From assembly GCA_963742875.1 (NCBI GenBank), contig CAVUNO010000022.1, positions 62,001-126,000 on the forward strand: a stretch of DNA of 64,000 nucleotides. Direction: 5' to 3'. Source of the DNA: Bog-532 sp963742875. Its GTDB lineage: Bacteria; Actinomycetota; Actinomycetes; Streptosporangiales; Streptosporangiaceae. The notes beneath the pieces are model-generated. The model was not told where the DNA came from and ran no database searches. It worked only from the letters and a program-made list of their open reading frames with translations. Of the stretch, positions 1-8,589 are shown piece by piece (position 1 is the stretch's first letter; each line of letters begins with the position of its first letter). The position numbers and the translations under genes were made by a program.

Positions 1-26
1 GAAACCGGCAACCAGCAGGAGCAGTT

Positions 27-1346
27 GTGACACCACCACCGCGCCGCCCGGTTTCCGCGCTCGAGGGCGCTGCCCAGACCCTGCCGGTAAGCGAGGCGCT
101 CGAGGCCAGTGCGCTTGCGCGCCTGCTCACCCGCGGAAAGGTGCGCGCGACGCTATACATGCTCGGCCCCGCGTTCGTCGCCTCAATCGCGTACGTCGAC
201 CCCGGCAACTTCGCCACCAACGTGCAGGGCGGCGCGGAGTTTGGCTACCTGCTGCTGTGGGTCGTGCTCGCTGCGAACCTGGTCGCCATGGTGATCCAGT
301 ACCTGTCGGCCAAGCTCGGGATCGTCACCGGCCACGACTATCCCGAAGTCGTGCGTGAGCACCTCCCGCGCGTGTTCACCTGGGGCATGTGGGTCCAGGC
401 GGAGATCATGGCGATGTCGACCGACCTCGCCGAGTTCGTCGGTGCCGCGATCGGGCTGAACCTGCTGTTTGGCGTGCCGCTGCTGGCTGCCGGGCTGATG
501 ACCGGGGTGATCGCGTTCGGGATCCTCGGGCTACAGGCCCGCGGCTTCCGCCGCTTCGAGCTCGCGATCAGCGCGCTGCTCGCGATCATCTTCGCCGGCC
601 TCCTGTACGAAACGCTGCGGATCGGGCCGTCCGTTCACGGCTCGCTGCGCGGCCTGATCCCCGGCATCCACGGCACGAGCTATCTCTACATCGCCGTCGG
701 TATCGTCGGCGCGACCGTGATGCCCCACGTGATCTACCTCCACTCCGCGCTGACCAAGGACCGGATGCCGTGCCGCGACGACACCGAGAAAAAACGCGTG
801 CTGCGCTTCGAGCGCCTCGACGTGTACATCGCCCTCGGGCTCGCGGGCCTCGTCAACCTAGCCATGCTCGCCGTCGCCGCCAAGCTCTTCCACACCCCGG
901 CCCTGTCGGGCCTGAGCACCATCCAGCAGGCACACACCCAGATCGGGCACCTCGTCGGCGGTCTTGCCGCGCTCGCGTTCGCGGTCGCGCTACTCGCCTC
1001 CGGCGCCTCCTCCTCCAGCGTCGGCACCTACGCCGGCCAGATCGTGATGGCCGGCTTCATCAACTTCCAGATACCCCTGGCGCTGCGCCGCACGATCACG
1101 ATGATCCCCGCGCTCGCCGTACTCGCCATCGGAATTAACCCCACCAGCGTGCTCGTGCTCAGCCAGGTCGTGCTCTCCTTCGGCATCCCGCTCGCGCTGG
1201 TGCCGCTGGTCATACTCACCGGCCGCCGCGACATCATGGGAATCCACGTCAATGGCCGCACGCTCGTCATCTCCGCCTGGACCATCGCCATCGCCATCAG
1301 CCTCATGAACGTCTTCCTGATCTACGAGCAATTCTTCCTGAACTAA
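27..1346 (+). CDS. mntH: Nramp-family divalent metal ion transporter (MntH-like)
   Basis: Proton-coupled importer of Mn2+/Fe2+ in the cytoplasmic membrane. The 439-residue protein has the two Nramp signatures: a DPGN motif at about residues 58-61 in the first membrane helix, and MPH at residues 232-234 in the unwound sixth helix, which together form the metal site. About eleven hydrophobic segments follow a 40-residue polar N-terminus, and the length is normal for the family. The start is GTG at 27, with an AGGAG-like ribosome site just upstream. It lies at the window edge, so an upstream partner cannot be seen. Metal specificity (Mn versus Fe) cannot be read from the sequence. Confidence 0.93.
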   Translation: MTPPPRRPVSALEGAAQTLPVSEALEASALARLLTRGKVRATLYMLGPAFVASIAYVDPGNFATNVQGGAEFGYLLLWVVLAANLVAMVIQYLSAKLGIVTGHDYPEVVREHLPRVFTWGMWVQAEIMAMSTDLAEFVGAAIGLNLLFGVPLLAAGLMTGVIAFGILGLQARGFRRFELAISALLAIIFAGLLYETLRIGPSVHGSLRGLIPGIHGTSYLYIAVGIVGATVMPHVIYLHSALTKDRMPCRDDTEKKRVLRFERLDVYIALGLAGLVNLAMLAVAAKLFHTPALSGLSTIQQAHTQIGHLVGGLAALAFAVALLASGASSSSVGTYAGQIVMAGFINFQIPLALRRTITMIPALAVLAIGINPTSVLVLSQVVLSFGIPLALVPLVILTGRRDIMGIHVNGRTLVISAWTIAIAISLMNVFLIYEQFFLN

Positions 1347-1717
1347 ACCGCCGCATGGCTTCTTGATCCAGCCAGCTCGCAATCACCGCACAAATGCTGG
1401 CTCCTGGTGGACCTGGGGCTTCCTGGCCATGCCCAGTCAGAACCACGGACGTAGCATGATCTCCTACGTCGCCGCGGGACCACCACCCGGCCACCCACGG
1501 CATGCGGTTCTTCCTGCCCTTCATCCAGGACCAAGGCCGAAGAGCCCGGCGCGGCCTGACGCGGCGGCTGAGAGAGTCACAGACTCAGATCATCAAAGCT
1601 CGAGCAGGTTACCCGCCGGTCACCTACAAATTTGTCTCACACCCGCCGCGATTGTGATCGCGGCGCCTGCAAAAGAATAACGTTTACTTTTGATGCGCGA
1701 CCGGTCATGCCTGCGGT
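1347..1717. other. Intergenic region between mntH and transposase relic
   Basis: I see no convincing coding sequence in these 371 bases; open stretches have proline/arginine-rich translations typical of random high-GC DNA. It contains one perfect hairpin (1644-1665) and an AT-richer stretch at 1668-1695 that could hold the promoter or end of the ISAzo13-type element. Confidence 0.5.
1644..1665. other. Perfect inverted repeat, hairpin or element end
   Basis: Nine-base arms CGCCGCGAT and ATCGCGGCG flank a TGTG loop. No T-run follows on either strand, so an intrinsic terminator is unlikely. It could be an operator or part of the transposon end that starts 50 bases further on. Confidence 0.5.
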
Positions 1718-2145
1718 ATGGCGGTTCCCGTGGATGCCGAGGAGTCGCTGGCGGCCAAGTTCGCCGCGTTGTTCCCGCACCTGGATGAGCGGCAGCGGCG
1801 GCTGGTGATGCGCGCCGAGGCGCGGGTTCTGGGCCACGGCGGGATCAAGGTGGTGGCAGCCGCGGCGGATGTCAGCGCGGTGACGGTGTCGCGGGGCGTG
1901 GCCGAGCTGGAGGGCGGCGGCGAGCCGCAGGGCCGCGCGCGCCGTCCCGGCGGCGGCCGCAAGCGGGTCGCCGGCACTGACCTGGGGCTGAGGGACGCGC
2001 TGCTGGCGCTGGTGGACCCGGAGTCGCGGGGGGATCCGGAGTCGCCGCTGCGGTGGACGACCAAGTCGACCCGCCACCTGGCCGCGGCGCTGACCGCGGC
2101 CGGGCACCGGGTGTCGGCGCCGACGGTGACGGTGCTGCTGGGTGC
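1718..2145 (+). pseudogene. ISAzo13-family transposase, N-terminal remnant
   Basis: The first 141 residues match the N-terminus of ISAzo13-type (Rhodopirellula-type DDE) transposases: the pattern LDERQRRLVMRAEARVLG, then GGIKVVAAA, then a helix-turn-helix leading to VSRGVAELE. The basic GGGRKR linker and the WTTKSTRHLA segment follow. Homology stops after the TVTVLL segment near 2140, where the rest of the 400-500 residue enzyme, including the DDE catalytic core, is missing. The reading frame then runs on to 2293 in unrelated sequence over the 3' end of the next gene. It is therefore a truncated insertion-sequence relic. Confidence 0.75.
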
Positions 2146-2191
2146 TGATGGTGGCCCGGCCCAAGCACCCGGCCAGAAGTCCGAAAGCTGG

Positions 2192-3163
2192 TCACGCCGC
2201 CGCGGCAGAATCACGTACCACCGGCTGCGCGGTTGCAGTCCGCGGCATAGCGGACCGGGGTTTCGAGTACGCGAGAACCAGCAGCACGAGTAGCGGGCCG
2301 GTGTTGACATCGGTGCCGGATCCGGTAAAGACCCCGCCGAAGTCTTCGGCGAGCCACACCAGCACCGAGAAGACGATGGCCACGGCGAGCAGCGACCGAC
2401 CGCCCCTGCGGAGGAACACGGCGTCGGCGATGAGCGCGCAGGCCGCCGCCAGGACGATGGACACGGCAAGGCCGTTGTCGGCAAGACCGCCTGCGATGGC
2501 CCTGTCCAGCGCCTGTATCCAGCCAGGCTCTCCTGGTCCCATTCCAGACACCAGGTCGTTCAGGGCACCGGGGGTGGTGTTCGCCGGGAGCAGGAGGTAC
2601 CAGGCGAAGGTAACCCAGAGAACGGCCCACAGCAGCCGGGCCGCAACCGGATGCAGCGGCGAGCGCTCCGCGACCGACAGTTCCGGTTCGTCGTTGGCGG
2701 ACTCACCGCTGCCCGGCGGCCACAACAAGACGGCGAGGATCGCATACAGGATGACGGCCCCCGGCAGGCCCATGATCGGGTTGACACTCGCAAACAGGCC
2801 GCCGAATCCCTCACCAAACCACCAGACCAGGACGGCCCACCCAATCGAGACGGCGAGGGCGAGCCTGACCGCCGGCCGCAGGAGGAGGCCGATGGCAATC
2901 CCCAGCTGAATCGTGGCGAACAGGAAATTCCATTCAGCAATGTGCGCCAGCAGGAAACGGCTCATCGCCGTGATGGCGTCGCCGAGGAATCCCGGCACGC
3001 CCTGGGCCGATGGCTCCAGCACGCCGGTCACGAATGACCTGGTGAACATGTAGGGCTGGAACTGCAGGGCCGCGTCGACCAGCCAGATCACTCCGAGCAC
3101 GATCTGCAGAATCCTCCGCCGGTCGCTGCGATCCCATCCCGTCAGTTGGCGAATCAGTTCCAT
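2192..3163 (-). CDS. Polytopic membrane protein of unknown function
   Basis: A 323-residue protein with about eight hydrophobic helices. It starts with a short basic cytoplasmic segment (DRSDRRR) followed by a helix with an acidic residue (IWLVDAALQFQP). The sequence resembles conserved actinobacterial integral membrane proteins of unassigned function, and I cannot place it in a characterised family. ATG start at 3163, followed on the coding strand by a normal-looking protein without frame breaks. It lies 141 bases downstream of the multicopper oxidase on the same strand, so the two may be co-transcribed; a perfect palindrome sits between them. A role in metal or redox handling would be inference from position only. 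Confidence 0.75.
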   Translation of the reverse strand: MELIRQLTGWDRSDRRRILQIVLGVIWLVDAALQFQPYMFTRSFVTGVLEPSAQGVPGFLGDAITAMSRFLLAHIAEWNFLFATIQLGIAIGLLLRPAVRLALAVSIGWAVLVWWFGEGFGGLFASVNPIMGLPGAVILYAILAVLLWPPGSGESANDEPELSVAERSPLHPVAARLLWAVLWVTFAWYLLLPANTTPGALNDLVSGMGPGEPGWIQALDRAIAGGLADNGLAVSIVLAAACALIADAVFLRRGGRSLLAVAIVFSVLVWLAEDFGGVFTGSGTDVNTGPLLVLLVLAYSKPRSAMPRTATAQPVVRDSAAAA

Positions 3164-3291
3164 GACGCTTCCTCTGCTCAGGGCGTGACGAGGCTGGAGT
3201 TGAAGCCGGGCGGCGGATCGGCCACGTTAATCCGTAGTTCCCCCCAGTGGCGAGCCGATATAGGCGCTGACCAGGTGAAACAGCCTCAGCT

Positions 3292-3309
3292 CATGACTAC
3301 GTAGTCATG
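3292..3309. promoter_or_regulatory. Perfect 18-bp palindrome CATGACTACGTAGTCATG
   Basis: A perfect dyad overlapping the stop codon of the multicopper oxidase gene and about 130 bases upstream of the membrane protein gene. The central ACTACGTAGT is the kind of symmetric site bound by BlaI/CopY-type or GntR-type dimers. It could equally act as a short transcript-end hairpin, but no U-tract follows. Confidence 0.55.
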
Positions 3310-4966
3310 TAATTTCCGTGATCAAGGGTTCTACCACCTGGTCAAACGCGTTGACCAATCGGCTCGGGGGGAACTTCGGGTTAATGAAGCTCATCATCCC
3401 GGCGTCCTCATGGGAGGCGATGTGGCAGTGGAACATCACCTTGCCGGTGAAGTCGGTGAAGCGGATGCGGATGACCACGTGGCCCGGCTTCCCGTGCTGC
3501 TCGTAGGGGACATCGACGACGTCCTGCTCGCCGGGGTAGGGCTGCGGAACGCCGTTGATGGACATGACCTGGAAGTGCTCGGTGTGGGTGTGGAAGACGT
3601 GGACTTCGCCGCTGGTGTTCTCGACGGTCCACTGCTCGGTGGTGCCGAGGATCGCCGGAGTGGCGAACACGGACTTATCCGGGTTGAACTGCTTCCCGTT
3701 GATGTACATCACGGTGCCGGCGGCGTTCTCGCTGAGGATCACGGTCCGGTGGGCGCCGATCGGGGCGTTCGCCAGCGAGGGCAGCGTGGGCAGTCCGCCG
3801 CCCGGCATCGGCAGCGGCCTTTCCGGCGCACCCGTCACGTTGACCTTCAGCAGGTCCGTCTGGGGATAGGTGTCTCCCTGGGGGCCATTGTCGATCGGCA
3901 GCGTCGACAGCCACGAGGCGCCGGGATGGTGGCTGGCGGTCACCAGGACGTCCCATCTCTTGGCGGGCGGCAAGCTCAGGGCGTTCGCCGTCGTGATCTT
4001 CGCGGCCGGATAGCCGTCCTGGCCGATGATCGTGAAGGTATAGCCCGGGAGCTTGAGGTCATAGAAGATGTCGGCGCCCTCGTTGGCGATCCGCCACAGC
4101 TCGGTCCGGCCTGGGCGCATGGTGAGGACGGGACGGAGCTGGCCGTTGACGAGGCGCACCGTCGGGTTGCCGGACAGGATGGTGTAGCTGCCGGAGTTGG
4201 CCACGATGTGATCCCAGGGCGTGATCTGGATGTCCTTGACGGCCAGGGTCTGCGTGGCGATCTGCTGCAGGCCGGGGGGAAGCAGCGTCCGGTCATCCCC
4301 GACCACGATGGTCCCCGACAGCCCGTTGTAGATCTGGGTCTCGATGTCCTGGCAGTTCGCCGCGGGCTTTGCGGACTTGGCCATCCCGGGCATCGACATG
4401 CTCTCGTTGCCCATGCACATGTCGTGGTCGTGGTACCAGAAGGTCCCGAGCGGCTGGTCGAGCGGGATGGTGAAGTGGTAGGTGAAGGTATCCCCCGGGG
4501 GAACGGAGATGAAGGGATTGTCAGCGGGGCCTGAGGGTGAAATGTGCATGCCGTGGAAGTGCAGATCGGTGCTGGTCGGCAGCCTGTTCACCAGGGTCAG
4601 GTTCACCTTCTCGGCGGGGACGAAGTGCATGGTCGGCCCGACGAAGGCGCCGTCGTAGGATTCCCCCCACACCTTCTTCCCGCTGATGTCGAACCGCGTC
4701 CGCTCGGCGACGAGCCGCAGGTTGAGCACGGGCGGAGTCGCCGTGTTGAGGTCGGCCGGGGTAGCAAGCTGCCCGCCCGGGGCCATTCCGGCTTCTTGCT
4801 GCGCGGTCGTCGGAGGCGGCGGAGGCGAGGCGGTGGCTTTACCGGCCGGGGAAGGATGCCGGCTGGCAGCTACGCTCGCCCCGACCACCACGACAAGGAT
4901 CGGCAGAAGCAACGCGAGATGCCGCAAACCGTACTGGGACAGGACTGCACGGGGGGAGGGACGCAT
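3305..4966 (-). CDS. Exported multicopper oxidase
   Basis: A 553-residue laccase/CueO-type oxidase that would couple substrate oxidation (cuprous or ferrous ion, or phenolics) to reduction of O2 to water. An N-terminal hydrophobic segment (about residues 16-33) followed by an A/P-rich stretch indicates export or membrane anchoring. All four copper-binding His clusters are present: HFHGMH at 136-141, WYHDHD at 177-182, HVFHTHTEH, and the C-terminal HCHIASHEDAGM with the type-1 Cys. A Met-rich insert after the second cluster (DMCMGNESMSMPGM) resembles copper-binding segments of CueO-type cuprous oxidases. The start at 4966 (ATG) is 55 bases from a consensus iron box, suggesting iron-dependent control and hence a possible ferroxidase role. 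Confidence 0.93.
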   Translation of the reverse strand: MRPSPRAVLSQYGLRHLALLLPILVVVVGASVAASRHPSPAGKATASPPPPPTTAQQEAGMAPGGQLATPADLNTATPPVLNLRLVAERTRFDISGKKVWGESYDGAFVGPTMHFVPAEKVNLTLVNRLPTSTDLHFHGMHISPSGPADNPFISVPPGDTFTYHFTIPLDQPLGTFWYHDHDMCMGNESMSMPGMAKSAKPAANCQDIETQIYNGLSGTIVVGDDRTLLPPGLQQIATQTLAVKDIQITPWDHIVANSGSYTILSGNPTVRLVNGQLRPVLTMRPGRTELWRIANEGADIFYDLKLPGYTFTIIGQDGYPAAKITTANALSLPPAKRWDVLVTASHHPGASWLSTLPIDNGPQGDTYPQTDLLKVNVTGAPERPLPMPGGGLPTLPSLANAPIGAHRTVILSENAAGTVMYINGKQFNPDKSVFATPAILGTTEQWTVENTSGEVHVFHTHTEHFQVMSINGVPQPYPGEQDVVDVPYEQHGKPGHVVIRIRFTDFTGKVMFHCHIASHEDAGMMSFINPKFPPSRLVNAFDQVVEPLITEIT

Positions 4967-5020
4967 GTTCGTTCCTTCTGCGGTCTGTGCAGGGCGACTG
5001 AATGAGGGTAACCAGACAAC

Positions 5021-5039
5021 TTAGGTTAGGCTAGCCTAA
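5021..5039. promoter_or_regulatory. IdeR/DtxR-type iron box upstream of multicopper oxidase
   Basis: TTAGGTTAGGCTAGCCTAA matches the 19-base DtxR/IdeR/DmdR consensus TWAGGTWAGSCTWACCTWA at 18 of 19 positions. It lies 55-73 bases upstream of the oxidase start codon, where a repressor would cover the promoter. The sequence match is direct; iron regulation of the gene is inferred. Confidence 0.8.
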
Positions 5040-5112
5040 GGTCGCGGTAGGGCCGCCCTTGCAGGCGGTTCCCCGCACAGATCCCAGCGTGCGGGACTAC
5101 CGCACTGGGCTC

Positions 5113-5188
5113 CATCTCCCGCGTGCTCCCGCAGCGCCATAGGTCACCGACATCTCCCGCGTGCTCCCGCAGCGCCATAGGTCACCGA
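5113..5188. repeat. Exact 38-bp tandem duplication
   Basis: Bases 5113-5150 are repeated without change at 5151-5188. The repeat lies at the broken end of the metF-like stub, so it may mark the rearrangement that truncated it. Exact identity suggests a recent event. Confidence 0.9.
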
Positions 5189-5345
5189 CGCGAACAAGGG
5201 CCGCCGCGACTCCAACTCGCGGATCGTGCGCCAGATCCGCTGCTCGTCCTGCGCCATCTTGGGCGGCATGAACTCGAACGAAAGCGTCGGCCCGGCCGCC
5301 AGGCGTTCCCGTACTGTCCGCGCAGCGGCAGACGGCCCGGTGGTG
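5165..5345 (-). pseudogene. metF-like (methylenetetrahydrofolate reductase) N-terminal stub
   Basis: On the minus strand the translation TLSFEFMPPK, then WRTIRELESRRPLFASVTYG, is the N-terminal strand and first helix of methylenetetrahydrofolate reductase: the family has FSFEFFPPK and a WRTIRELE..RP.FVSVTYGAGG sequence. Homology ends after about 50 residues, exactly at the 38-bp tandem duplication, and the remaining roughly 240 residues are absent. It follows the MetE-like fragment on the same strand, consistent with a former methionine-synthesis pair. Confidence 0.7.
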
Positions 5346-5409
5346 GGGGCGACGGAGGTGGTGGGGGCACGCGCCGCCCCCACCACCTGCGTGGCTGGCC
5401 GCTCGGTTT

Positions 5410-6096
5410 TCAGAGTTCGGCGCTGACCTGGCTGGTCGCCGTGACGAGGTTGGCCAGAGTGGCGCGGACCTCGGGGTAGCCGCGGGTCTTCAGCCCGCAG
5501 TCCGGGTTGACCCACAGTCGCCGGGCCGGGAACGCTGCTGTGGCGACCCGCAGATGCTCGGCGATCTCCTGCACCGCCGGGATGCGGGGTGAGTGGATGT
5601 CCCACACACCGGGGCCGACGCCGCAGAGCCTGACCAGCACAGGAACGCGCCGGCCGCGCTCGCGGGCCAGCCGGATCAGCTCCGCCAGCTCCCACAGGTT
5701 GTCGACGTTGACCGCGACCTGGTTCTCGACCAGCTGGCTGAGGAACGGCCGGCCCTTAGGGCCAGTCGCCTCTATCCGGCCGGCCGGGAAACCCGCGGCC
5801 AGCGCGCTCGCCAGCTCCCCGGGTGAGGCGACATCGATCCCGATGCCCGCATCGAGCGCGGCGCGCACGAACGCCCGGGCCTGGTTCGCCTTGTGCGCAT
5901 AATGGATCCGGTAGGCCAGCCCGGAGCGGTCCAGGATGGCCCGGAACGACGCCAGGTTGGCCCGGAAGATCCCGGGAAACACCAGGTTCAGCGGCGAGCC
6001 CCAGCGTGCCAGCAGCGCCGCGGGCCGGTCGCCGTCCGCCAGGAAGGACCCGACCACGGGATGAATCGCCGGCGGCAGGCCCCGCATCCCGGTCAC
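5410..6096 (-). pseudogene. Chimera: PLP-dependent decarboxylase N-terminus fused to MetE C-terminus
   Basis: A single open frame of 228 residues joins two unrelated enzymes. Residues 1 to about 156 resemble the alanine-racemase-fold PLP decarboxylases (diaminopimelate/ornithine type): HYAHKANQ carries the Schiff-base Lys at 69, then GIDVASPGELASAL and NLWELAELIRLA. From about residue 158 to 217 it is the C-terminus of cobalamin-independent methionine synthase MetE, with GPGVWDIHSPR and LWVNPDCGLKTRG including the zinc-ligand Cys. The N-terminal two thirds of MetE and the C-terminal sheet domain of the decarboxylase are missing. The GTG start overlaps the preceding stop by 4 bases. An in-frame deletion between two neighbouring genes explains it best; activity is unlikely. 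Confidence 0.75.
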
Positions 6097-7356
6097 GCGC
6101 TGACCGGCGGGACCACCGTGTAGCCGGCGTCCCGGATGGCGTCAAAGGCCCGTTCCCTGACGGCCACCGTCTCGAAACCCGCGATGATGCGCTTGGTCAC
6201 CGGGTCGATCCCGGACACCGTAATGCCCATCGACTCCAGCACGCCGCCGATGGTCGCCCGGCAGTGCTGGCAGTTCATGTCCGGGACATGGAAGGTCCGT
6301 TCCGCAGGATCGGTGATCTCCTCATCGGGCGGGCCAGGGATCCGGCTGATGCGGACCAGGTCCAGCATGCGCACGTAGGTCTCCACATAGGCCTGGGTCA
6401 CCCCGGGCAGCACGCTGAACCGCTGGCCGCCGATGACGTGCACCATCTGGCCCAGGCATCTCGGCTGCTCGTGGCCGGGAAGCAGCGCATACTGCCGGGC
6501 GATGAGATCCAGCTCATGATGATATTTCCGGACCGCCTGCTGGACCGTGAGCCCTTCAGCCCCGGTGGCCCTGGCCATCACGGCATGAGCCTGCGCGATA
6601 GTGGCGTTCTTCATCGCGCGCAGCATCGCCGCCGCTTCGGCCGGGTACCGGACAGTCCCGTCACCGGCGGTCACGAAGGACACCGGGATCATCCCGCGCC
6701 GGAACGTCGACGCCTGCAGCTCCCAGTACCAGGTGCTCCCGGCGACCGCGAAGACTCCTGAGTCCCGCAGCCCGCGGGCGAACTCCGCAGGCGTGCGGTA
6801 CGGCGTCTGGTCAGCCAGGTAGGCGTGCTGCACCAGGGTCCGCGCCGTCGCCTCGACGCCGATGCGGAAGATCTCGGCCGGCTCACGGTCGGTCGTCGTG
6901 GCCGCCAGGAGCTGCCGGGCGCCGGGGCCGAGCCGCGCCATCCGGCTGGCCAGGGCATCGTCCGCCGGCCAGGGCACGCCACAGCGCCAGCGTGGTCTCC
7001 CGGGCCACGATCGGGACCACCGGGCCGAGCGAGCCCGGCCCGGCATGACCCACATTCGGGATGCCGTCGCTGTCGTTCCAGGTCACCCGCTCGGTGGCGC
7101 TGGTCACGAACCCGGCCGGGCACGGCTGCATGAACGACTGACGGTAAGTCTGCTGGGACAGGGTCAGGTGGCTTCCCGGTTCGGGCACCAGGGCCGCTGT
7201 ACGGTACTGGATCTGCCTGGGCGGACCGGAGAACGCGGCAGCGACCGGGCCGTCCGGAGACGGTAAGAGCCCGGGAAAGGCCAGCTCGGCCAGCACGCGG
7301 GAGGCAGCGAGCCGGTCATAGCCCTCGGTCGGGGCTTCCTGCGCGAAGAACGGCAT
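6093..7356 (-). pseudogene. Unknown protein with C-terminal heavy-metal-associated (HMA) domain, frameshifted
   Basis: Two overlapping minus-strand frames read as one protein of about 420 residues broken by a single-base shift near 6970. The first frame (from ATG 7356) ends in TTLALWRALA; the second resumes as ADDALASRMARLGPG. I do not recognise the first 340 residues, a soluble domain with many aromatic and His residues (KYHHELDLIARQ). The last 65 residues are a classic HMA domain: FHVPDMNCQHCRATI with the MxCxxC metal site, ending DAGYTVVP. The gene starts 2 bases after the aminotransferase stop and its TGA overlaps the next gene's GTG, so these genes were translationally coupled. A copper- or metal-dependent biosynthetic step is a guess from context. 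Confidence 0.6.
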
Positions 7357-7358
7357 CG

Positions 7359-8289
7359 CTAGCTGCCTTTCGTGACGAGCGCGAGAAAGTCAGCGAACCG
7401 GCCGAGTTCCTGCGCGGAGTTGTACAGGTGCACGCTGACCCGGACCGAGTCGTCGTAGCTGCTCGCGGTGGGCAGGCAGTGGCTGCCGGTGCGGACGTAG
7501 AAGCCGCCAGAGCTCAGCGCGAAGCCGAGGTCATCGGAGCGGGCGCCGTCAACGCGGAAGGCCACGATCCCGTATCCGACCGGATCTGAGTCCCAGGCCA
7601 CGCCGGGCAGCAGCGTCAGGCCGGGGATCTCGCGCAGCCGGCCGACCAGGAACCGGGTCAGGGCGCGGCCATGGGCGGCGATCCGGTCCAGGCCTATCTC
7701 CTCGATGAACTCGATCGCCGCAGCCAGCCCGGCAATCCCGGCGACGTCCGGCGTCCCGCCCTCGAGCGCTCAGCTCCGCCAGCGTCGTCATCGAGCCGAA
7801 CAGGTTGTGGATGTGCGTGGCGACGATGAGCCTGGTCCGCGACGATACCTTGGCCAGGATGTCGGCCGGGTCGGCGGCGCCGGTCGCGGTGACCGCGTAG
7901 GGCACCAGCGCGATATTCGTGCCAAAGCGGGCCAGGACCTGCCGCAGATGCACCCACGGGTACACGTTCGACGCGTGGCCCACTGGGCTGAAAAGGATCT
8001 CGTCTCCGTCCCGGAGGTTGGCCAGGCCCCATGACATCGCCACCGCGTTCAGGCCCGCAGTCGTGCCCGATACGAAGACGATCTCTTCCGGGCCGGCCGC
8101 GCCGACGAAACGGGCCGTGCGCTCACGGGCGCTCGCGAGCATCGCCGCGGCCCGGGTCGACCAGGGGTACATCCCCCGGCCCGGGTTTGCCGCCTGCCCG
8201 GTCAGCTGCGCGGTGACGGCGTCCACGACCCGCTGGGGCTTCTGGGCGGTGGCCGCGCTGTCCAGGTAGACAATGCCTGCATTGGCCAC
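7359..8289 (-). pseudogene. Class V aminotransferase / cysteine-desulfurase-like gene with internal deletion
   Basis: The N-terminal half (from about 8289) reads like SufS/IscS-type PLP enzymes: VYLDSAATAQKP, NPGRGMYPWST, EEIVFVSGTTAGLNAVA and ATHIHNLFGSMTTLAEL. Near 7775 the frame breaks. In the next frame homology resumes at GGTPDVAGIAGLAAAIEFI and runs to the C-terminus, including FYVRTGSHCLP, ending at 7359. About 80 residues between these blocks are absent, precisely the segment that carries the D-x-Q and the SGHK PLP-binding lysine, so the product cannot be active. An upstream extension in frame (KEQFPALV) suggests the original start lay before 8289. Confidence 0.75.
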
Positions 8290-8589
8290 AAGCGCGGGAA
8301 ACTGCTCTTTCGCCAGGGACCCGTCATACCGGCGGCCCCATCCAGACAGTCCCGCCCGGGATGCAATTATCAGTGCAATTTATTTCCGCTCGCTCGCGGT
8401 GCCAGGCCGATTGCGTCACCGACGCCTCGGGCGGTTATAGCCGACGTCACGCATACTTCCACGATGACCTGCCGCAAGCACATTTCCAAGAGGCTGGCAG
8501 GTGCCATTACGCGAACTGGCCCCACGGCTGCTACGCGAGGCCAGTTCACTTATTCGCGGGCGGGAAACTCAAAGCATCAGAATGAGCAT

